Shown here in pieces: positions 6,858 through 10,906 of a stretch of 10,906 nucleotides of DNA. Position 1 is the first letter of the stretch; the number at the start of each line of letters is the position of its first letter. The position numbers and the translations under genes were made by a program. Origin of the DNA: Candidatus Cloacimonadota bacterium (lineage in GTDB: Bacteria > Cloacimonadota > Cloacimonadia > Cloacimonadales > TCS61); assembly GCA_030628755.1 (NCBI GenBank), contig DAOVQH010000050.1, positions 1 to 10,906 of the forward strand. The letters run 5' to 3'. Under the pieces are notes generated by a model, which saw only the letters and a program-made list of their open reading frames with translations, searched no databases and was not told where the DNA came from.

Positions 6858-7796
6858 TCAATTCTTCGAGATAATTATATCGTCTTCAAATTTATTCAAG
6901 TATTTATATGGATTTCTATACTTATTGTATCTTAGAACTTCATAATGCAGATGTATACCAGTAGAACGTCCGGAATCGCCCATTTCAGCTATGATCTGAC
7001 CTCTTTTAACTAGATCCCCTTTTTTAACGAGTATTTTGTGAAGGTGTGCATAATTTGTCTGATAACCGAATTTATGAGAAATGGCTATATATTTCCCGAA
7101 ATATTTCTGGCGTCCAATTGACATAACTACACCATCTGCAGTAGCATATATCGGAGTTCCTTTTATGTTGCCAAAATCTAGACCATAATGGAAACTGCGT
7201 TGTTTTGTTATGGGGTGTATTCGCCATCCATAAGGATCGGATATTCGACCATAAGTTGGATAGATAGATGGAGTATTTTGATAAAGAAGCTCCTTTAATT
7301 GAACGAGATTAAGAAGTTTTTCGTGGGACTGATAGTCAAATTCAACTTTGCTTTTAAGCTGGATGATTTTATTTAGTGTTAAATTGTAGTTTAGATTTAA
7401 ATTATCGTCTATTGTTGAGAATGTAGTATCAACTTGTGGTAAACCACCAATACCCATACCCCGAATTTCTTTGTTAATCATTTTGAAGTTTTTGTCAGAA
7501 CGTATTTTGTCTTCCCAGTTTTCCATCAACTTGAGTTTTGTCATAATTGAATCGATCTCGCTTGATAGAACAACGAGTCTGTTTTTTAGAAGCTGATTTT
7601 CATTAAATATATTCTTAGCTTCAGCAATTTGGTTGTGATTGTGAATTATATAAACAATGGAACCAACAAATATCAAAACGAAGACAATTGTTATTGTGCC
7701 CAGAAAAATTCCAAATTTTTTAGACACACTTACATTCAGAGGTTTGGATGATTCTGTAGTTGATAATGTTATATGCCAACGTTTTGAAACTGCCAT
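6858..7796 (-). CDS. Membrane-anchored M23 peptidase (LytM-type peptidoglycan hydrolase)
   Basis: A 312-residue protein with an N-terminal cytoplasmic stretch (1-27), one transmembrane helix (about 28-51), a periplasmic coiled-coil-like region (53-95 and 140-175) and a C-terminal M23 domain (about 180-300). All metal and catalytic residues of LytM-type peptidases can be matched: Zn ligands His203 and Asp207 (FHYGLDF), His284 (IHLHYE), and the catalytic His251 (YAHL) and His282. It should therefore be able to cut peptide cross-links in the wall; the domain also has the usual GxGRSTGIHLHYEV loop. Coiled coil plus M23 resembles EnvC-type activators regulated by FtsEX, though EnvC lacks catalysis. 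A strong AAGGAG site lies 4 bases before the ATG, and its start is 30 kb-independent of xseB (79-base gap). It is first in the minus-strand run. Confidence 0.88.
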   Translation of the reverse strand: MAVSKRWHITLSTTESSKPLNVSVSKKFGIFLGTITIVFVLIFVGSIVYIIHNHNQIAEAKNIFNENQLLKNRLVVLSSEIDSIMTKLKLMENWEDKIRSDKNFKMINKEIRGMGIGGLPQVDTTFSTIDDNLNLNYNLTLNKIIQLKSKVEFDYQSHEKLLNLVQLKELLYQNTPSIYPTYGRISDPYGWRIHPITKQRSFHYGLDFGNIKGTPIYATADGVVMSIGRQKYFGKYIAISHKFGYQTNYAHLHKILVKKGDLVKRGQIIAEMGDSGRSTGIHLHYEVLRYNKYRNPYKYLNKFEDDIIISKN

Positions 7797-7804
7797 ACTT
7801 CTCC

Positions 7805-7949
7805 TTAATTAGAGTTCATCCGTAAACTCAGGTTTTTCGACTCGTAATGAATGACGAGTCGAGACAAAGTGCGTATTCAAGCTACCTCGAGTCGTCTTCA
7901 CAAGCTCCTTACAACTCGAAACGGCACTTTACGGATGAACTCTAATTAA
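7805..7949. repeat. 145-bp element with perfect 22-bp terminal inverted repeats
   Basis: Bases 7805-7826 and 7928-7949 are exact reverse complements over 22 positions (outer ends TTAATTAGAGTTCATC... and ...GAACTCTAATTAA). The interior is richer in G+C than the neighbourhood and contains a second nested hairpin: 7837-7845 pairs with 7854-7862 (9 bp, TCGACTCGT/ACGAGTCGA, loop of 8). CGAGTCG recurs at 7855-7861 and 7888-7894. The interior arms also align imperfectly, suggesting old symmetry. No ORF lies inside, so it looks like a non-autonomous, miniature inverted-repeat element (in length and TIR size comparable with Neisseria Correia elements) rather than a coding feature. The outer TTAA is palindromic, so a TTAA or TA target duplication is possible but cannot be proved here. 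Confidence 0.75.
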
Positions 7950-7970
7950 TCTTCTTTGTAAAAGAAAAAA

Positions 7971-7999
7971 ATTATATTTTTAATGTCAAGAGATTTCAG
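7971..7999 (-). promoter_or_regulatory. Candidate promoter of the M23 peptidase gene
   Basis: On the minus strand a perfect TATAAT lies at 7976-7971. CTGAAA (7999-7994), a 4-of-6 match to TTGACA, is 17 bases upstream. Transcription would begin near 7964 and the leader of about 168 bases would carry the whole inverted-repeat element before the SD. A separate TTGACA at 7989-7984 has no suitable -10. AT-rich background makes chance matches likely. Confidence 0.35.
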
Positions 8000-8110
8000 C
8001 TGATATGACTATACTAACTTAAGTTGTTTTTGTTTTAAAGGAATAAATTTCTTGACCATATTGAATTGAAAATCATTAGAAAAACAAGAGAGAAAAATAC
8101 AGGAGATATT

Positions 8111-9007
8111 ATGATTAGAAATTTTGATGAACTCTTATATAAAGTTAAAGAAATGAAAAATAAAACTGTTGTTGTTGCTGCTGCTCACACACTTTCTGCT
8201 ATTGAAGCGGTGATAATGGCAAAGAGGGAAAAGATAGCTGATAGTTTACTGGTTGGTGATGAATCTTTTATTAGTGACTACCTTCAAAAGAATGTACCTG
8301 AATTTGTAGATGCTTTTAAAATTATTGATACCGGATCAAGTCTCTCAGACGCAGCAAGAAAATCTGTAAAAGCAATTAAGGAAGGGGAAGCAGAAATAAT
8401 TTTAAAGGGCAAATGTGATACAGCAACCCTTCTCAAGGCAGTGCTGGATAAAGTTGATGGCCTTAGAACTGGAGAAATTTTAAGTGATGTACTTATATAT
8501 GAACATCCTGAAAAGCTGGTTTTAATGAGTGATGGCGGGATTAATCTTTATCCAACTCTGGAAGAAAAGATCTTGATTGTAAGAAATGCAGTTAAGGTTG
8601 CTCATGCACTTGACAATCCTAATCCAAGAGTTGCACTTCTGGCAGCAGTTGAAGTTGTAAACCAGAAAATGTCATCCACACTCGATGCAAGCATTATTGT
8701 TAAGATGAATGAAAGAAAACAGATTAAAGATTGTGTTATTGACGGACCTCTGGCTTTTGATAATGCTGTGAATGAAAAAGCTGCAAAGATGAAGGGTATC
8801 GAATCAGAAGTTGCTGGAAATGCAGATGTGTTGATCGTTCCCAATATTGAAGCAGGAAATATCTTTGGGAAAGCCTTAACTTACTACTGTAATTATAGAG
8901 TTGCTCACGTAGTTATGGGAGCAAAAGCTCCGATACTGATTGCTTCCCGTGCAGATACTGCAGAGACTAAAATGCTTTCAATGGCATTGGGTGTACTGAG
9001 TGCGTAG
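8111..9007 (+). CDS. ptb: Phosphate butyryltransferase-type phosphotransacylase
   Basis: This PTA/PTB-family enzyme transfers an acyl group between CoA and phosphate (butyryl-CoA + Pi to butyryl phosphate), the step before a kinase forms ATP and the free acid. Over 298 residues the family blocks can be followed: GKCDTATLLKAVLDK, LRTGEILSDV, DGGINLYPTLEEK, PRVALLAAVEVVN, DGPLAFDNAV, the AGNADVLIVPNIEAGN strand and APILIASRADTAETK, which match Ptb better than Pta. I chose the ATG at 8111 because AGGAG lies directly ahead at 8101-8105; an upstream TTG start adds only a non-conserved tail. No butyrate kinase (buk) is adjacent, so the acyl group could be butyryl or a branched-chain acyl. It is divergent from the M23 gene and followed by a non-coding gap. 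Confidence 0.88.
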   Translation: MIRNFDELLYKVKEMKNKTVVVAAAHTLSAIEAVIMAKREKIADSLLVGDESFISDYLQKNVPEFVDAFKIIDTGSSLSDAARKSVKAIKEGEAEIILKGKCDTATLLKAVLDKVDGLRTGEILSDVLIYEHPEKLVLMSDGGINLYPTLEEKILIVRNAVKVAHALDNPNPRVALLAAVEVVNQKMSSTLDASIIVKMNERKQIKDCVIDGPLAFDNAVNEKAAKMKGIESEVAGNADVLIVPNIEAGNIFGKALTYYCNYRVAHVVMGAKAPILIASRADTAETKMLSMALGVLSA

Positions 9008-9290
9008 GCTGAATTAACAACGAACCCGTCTTCGTTATACTTCGTCGTGACAGGCAAAACGAACAAAAAGCAGTCGATGTCTTTCTGAATATGTAGCCTT
9101 GTTTTAGAAAGACTTATCTGCCTTGGAAGAATCTCGTGTTCAATTTATAGCTTTACATCTTATAAGACTGGGAAAATGTAGATGCTTGAATTAGTTGAAG
9201 TTGAGTGTCTTTCTGAGCAATATTAAACAAAATTCTGGACAGTTCGGAATTATTACTTTTTTAGTGAGCAGTAGAAAAAGGAGATTTAAT
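9008..9290. other. Non-coding gap between ptb and cdd with repeat-like remnants
   Basis: No plausible gene is visible in these 283 bases. A small hairpin (AACGAA 9019-9024 with TTCGTT 9031-9036) follows ptb, but no T-run makes it a terminator. GTCTTTCT (9079-9086) and AGAAAGAC (9106-9113) form an 8-bp inverted repeat, and TGTCTTTCTGA (9078-9088) recurs at 9206-9216. GAAGAATCTCGTG (9126-9138) is reminiscent of the far end of intergenic repeats beginning TGTCATTCTGA; this is recollection and uncertain. The cdd promoter must lie here but I see no strong one (TTGAAG at 9195-9200 has no good -10). Confidence 0.45.
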
Positions 9291-9668
9291 ATGACTAAAT
9301 CCGATCTTATTGATAAAGCTAAGCAAGCTTCAGAAAATGCCTATGCACCTTATTCCAAATTTAAAGTTGGTGCTGCACTTCTAACTAAATCAGGAAAAGT
9401 TTTTACCGGCTGCAACATAGAAAATTCTTCCTATGGGCTTTCAAACTGTGCAGAACGAACAGCGATATTTAAAGCCATTTCCGAAGGTGAAAAGAAGTTT
9501 AAGGAAATGGTTATTTATACAAATACTGATAAGCTTTTTACTCCCTGTGGAGCTTGCCGACAGGTTATATCTGAGTTCAGTTCTAATATGAAAATTACGA
9601 TAGTTTCTGCAAAAGAGATTTTAGAAACAACTATTAGGAAATTACTTCCGTATGAATTTCATTTGTAA
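9291..9668 (+). CDS. cdd: Cytidine deaminase
   Basis: This zinc enzyme deaminates cytidine and deoxycytidine to uridine and deoxyuridine in pyrimidine salvage. In 125 residues (typical of the homotetrameric short form) it shows APYSKFKVGAAL (19-30), the nucleoside-binding CNIENSSYG (41-49) with Asn42 and Glu44, the zinc and catalytic block NCAERTA (52-58: Cys53, Glu55) and TPCGACRQ (84-91: Cys86 and Cys89). The start ATG at 9291 is preceded by AAAGGAGA at a normal spacing, so an upstream TTG extension to 9195 (32 residues of low-complexity sequence) is not used. A strong terminator follows the stop. Confidence 0.95.
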   Translation: MTKSDLIDKAKQASENAYAPYSKFKVGAALLTKSGKVFTGCNIENSSYGLSNCAERTAIFKAISEGEKKFKEMVIYTNTDKLFTPCGACRQVISEFSSNMKITIVSAKEILETTIRKLLPYEFHL

Positions 9669-9674
9669 AAAATG

Positions 9675-9705
9675 AAAAAAGTCCCCTGAAAAGAGGGGGC
9701 TTTTT
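9675..9705. terminator. Bidirectional rho-independent terminator
   Basis: GTCCCCT (9681-9687) pairs with AGGGGGC (9694-9700), one T-G wobble, with loop GAAAAG. It is followed by TTTTT (9701-9705) on the plus strand and preceded by AAAAAA (9675-9680), which becomes a T-run on the minus strand. It therefore can end both cdd (stop 9668) and the converging minus-strand group (last stop at 9740). Confidence 0.9.
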
Positions 9706-9739
9706 GTTTCTCTGGATTATTTACTACCTTGAAGCTAAA

Positions 9740-10006
9740 TTAAGCAACATCAAATTCTTTTATTTCCTCTCCTTCAACATAAAGGTATTTTGGCTCTACT
9801 GGAGGTCCCGACTTCTTAATTTTATCACTGTCATTATCTTCTACATGTCTCCATATCTCCCAGGATTCGCCTTTACCATCAATACAGAAAGTTATCTTTT
9901 TGTTTTTGAAGTCATCGATAATGAATTGAATCGAGTTTAACGGTTCAGCTTTTGTTACCGGAATACAGAATTTTTTTCTATCGTAGATGTATTTCTCTTT
10001 CGCCAT
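9740..10006 (-). CDS. Small hypothetical protein (88 aa)
   Basis: I do not recognise this protein. It is soluble and strongly charged, with no signal peptide or transmembrane segment. Visible traits: a basic N-terminus (MAKEKYIYDRKKF), Cys14 and Cys41, a likely helix around IQFIIDDFKNKK (26-37), an aromatic cluster with two Trp (WEIW, 49-52), and an acidic end (YVEGEEIKEFDVA). That it is translated is supported by a strong GGAGG four bases before the ATG, the gap of only 11 bases after the lipoprotein gene, and a terminator after it. Probably the last gene of the rodA transcript. It could be a cytosolic adapter, but nothing in the sequence demonstrates it. Confidence 0.65.
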   Translation of the reverse strand: MAKEKYIYDRKKFCIPVTKAEPLNSIQFIIDDFKNKKITFCIDGKGESWEIWRHVEDNDSDKIKKSGPPVEPKYLYVEGEEIKEFDVA

Positions 10007-10017
10007 TTTTCCTCCAT

Positions 10018-10593
10018 CTATTTTTGAATTCTATATACATCATAACTTTCCACATCATCGATCCAGAAGATTTTGTCAGGTTTTTTGGGAATTGAAATAA
10101 CGATTCTTCCAAATCTGGCAGTACTTTTGAGAAATCCTGAAGTCAGGTCTATCTGTGTCCAGGCTTCTCCTGGATATCCTTTACTGCTGAATTTATTAAC
10201 ACGTTTACCTTTTGAATTAAAAGCGAGAAATCTGATAGTAACAGGATGATTGGATTGATAACTGGATTTAACAAAACATCTGGAATAGTAAACAGCATCA
10301 GCATCAATCGGGAAAGCATCGGAAATAATGTTTATCTTTGATTTGGGGTATTGGATTTTTAAACTCCTCCCACCACTGTGGCGATAATTATCATCCCAGA
10401 AGATCTGGTTCTCGGGTTTATTCAAAACCATCCAATCTTCAGGCATTGAATTAGTTTCAAATTCTCCAATTTCAAAGCTGGTATTGAAGACCACATTTTC
10501 TTTTCCGACAATATCCTTTTCCGAGAAATTCATAAGAGAGCCAAAAAAGCAACTTGAAATGATGACCATTAAAATTAATAATAATTTTTCCAT
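10018..10593 (-). CDS. Predicted lipoprotein with a carbohydrate-binding-module-like domain
   Basis: A 191-residue exported protein. The N-terminus MEKLLLILMVIISSC gives a short hydrophobic core with lipobox ISSC (Cys15), so it is probably lipid-anchored; a non-lipoprotein signal is the alternative. The mature part has a jelly-roll-like pattern seen in CBM4/9-type and galactose-binding-like modules: NTSFEIGEF (37-45) at the first strand, MPEDW (50-54), then SGGRSLKI (73-80), FVKSSYQSNHPVTIRFLAF (strands 107-125), GEAWTQIDL (142-150) and WIDDVES (177-183). The module often binds polysaccharide, but here the ligand is unknown. A strong AGGAGG lies before the ATG, and the gene follows rodA by only 8 bases. 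Confidence 0.75.
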   Translation of the reverse strand: MEKLLLILMVIISSCFFGSLMNFSEKDIVGKENVVFNTSFEIGEFETNSMPEDWMVLNKPENQIFWDDNYRHSGGRSLKIQYPKSKINIISDAFPIDADAVYYSRCFVKSSYQSNHPVTIRFLAFNSKGKRVNKFSSKGYPGEAWTQIDLTSGFLKSTARFGRIVISIPKKPDKIFWIDDVESYDVYRIQK

Positions 10594-10601
10594 AATTCCT
10601 C

Positions 10602-10906
10602 CTATTCGAAAATACTTATTTCGGTTAAATACTTTAAAATAATTCCAATTCCTAAAATATTTATAAGTAGATTAGAGCCCCCATAACTGATAAAGGGTAA
10701 AGGGATGCCAGTTGTAGGTACGATACCAATATTCATTCCAACATTTATAAATATCTGGAAGGTTATATATGCTAAGATTCCCACAGCAGCAAATCTGAAT
10801 TCCCTTCTTTTTAAACTAATAATATTTCTCGATATTCTAAACACGAACAAAAAATAAATTAATAGAAGAATAGTGCAACCTAAAAATCCAAATTCTTCAC
10901 CAATAA
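10602..10906 (-). CDS. rodA: Rod shape-determining SEDS glycosyltransferase RodA, C-terminal part
   Basis: The frame is open to the right edge; the visible 100 residues are the C-terminal end of a SEDS protein. IGEEFGFLGCTILLLIYF is the conserved 'EEfGflG' turn with its following helix, and NVGMNIGIVPTTGIPLPFIS (with YGGSN after it) is the signature near the end. TTGIPLPF with NxGM ahead favours RodA over FtsW (usually TKGLPLP). RodA polymerises lipid II into glycan strands along the cell's side wall with a class B PBP. An apparent TTG start at 10850 is only an internal codon. The two genes after it (8 and 11 bases apart) are probably co-transcribed. Confidence 0.87.
   Translation of the reverse strand, partial: IGEEFGFLGCTILLLIYFLFVFRISRNIISLKRREFRFAAVGILAYITFQIFINVGMNIGIVPTTGIPLPFISYGGSNLLINILGIGIILKYLTEISIFE

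Noticed and set aside
7984..7989. Perfect TTGACA on the minus strand as a -35 box
   Set aside because: No -10 box follows at 16-18 bases; the only TATAAT is 7 bases away.
8066..8110. Upstream TTG start adding 15 residues to ptb
   Set aside because: The ATG at 8111 has AGGAG at good spacing, and the added residues are not part of the family; the TTG has no ribosome site.
9019..9036. Terminator after ptb
   Set aside because: The hairpin has a 6-bp stem and no following T-run.
9195..9290. TTG extension of cdd
   Set aside because: The ATG at 9291 with AAAGGAGA is the family-consistent start; the extension looks like non-coding sequence.
10602..10850. Short 82-residue protein beginning at TTG 10850
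   Set aside because: The frame stays open upstream to the window edge and encodes the conserved EEfGflG part of RodA, so it is a fragment of a longer gene.
1..10906. CRISPR array, tRNA or rRNA gene, transposase, phage or defence system
   Set aside because: No spaced direct repeats, cloverleaf, or protein families of these kinds could be found by reading both strands.

Overview
This AT-rich window (very roughly one third G+C by eye) is a bacterial chromosome segment dominated by housekeeping and cell-envelope genes. Lipoproteins with clear lipoboxes, a predicted outer-membrane beta-barrel ending in Phe, a DUF4837-like lipoprotein and a periplasm-facing M23 peptidase point to a diderm. The mix, in particular DUF4837 beside a YjbH-like barrel and a Ptb, fits the FCB group, and Cloacimonadota is my best guess. 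That placement is inference, not proof.

Layout. Bases 1-7796 are one long run of minus-strand genes. In transcription order they are: M23 peptidase, xseB, ispA, dut, a TrmN6-type tRNA methyltransferase, a divergent FtsE-like ATPase, an FtsX-like membrane protein, pgsA, a DUF4837-like lipoprotein, a beta-barrel protein and a TPR lipoprotein that runs off the left edge. From xseB onward the genes are mostly overlapping (ATGA, GTGA and TAATG junctions, or 14 bp) or separated by fewer than 30 bases. The only larger gap is 64 bases after dut, so this is probably one operon or two. Bases 7797-8110 are a divergent intergenic region. It holds a 145-bp element bounded by perfect 22-bp inverted repeats, lying directly against the ribosome binding site of the M23 gene. 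On the plus strand follow ptb (phosphate butyryltransferase) and cdd (cytidine deaminase), separated by about 280 non-coding bases with a possible decayed repeat. A bidirectional terminator after cdd separates it from a second minus-strand group: rodA (C-terminal end only), a carbohydrate-binding-module-like lipoprotein and a small unknown protein.

How the genes fit together. Cell-wall and envelope work is the recurring theme: RodA (septum-independent peptidoglycan synthesis), the FtsE/FtsX-like pair plus an M23 hydrolase (a known functional partnership in other bacteria), IspA (polyprenyl precursor), PgsA (phosphatidylglycerol) and several exported lipoproteins. Dut, Cdd, XseB and TrmN6 are ordinary nucleotide, DNA and tRNA housekeeping. 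I see no CRISPR array, tRNA, rRNA, transposase, phage gene or recognisable defence system. The most unusual items are the inverted-repeat element and the FtsE-like protein, which has lost nearly every ABC catalytic motif except Walker A and the Walker B aspartate.
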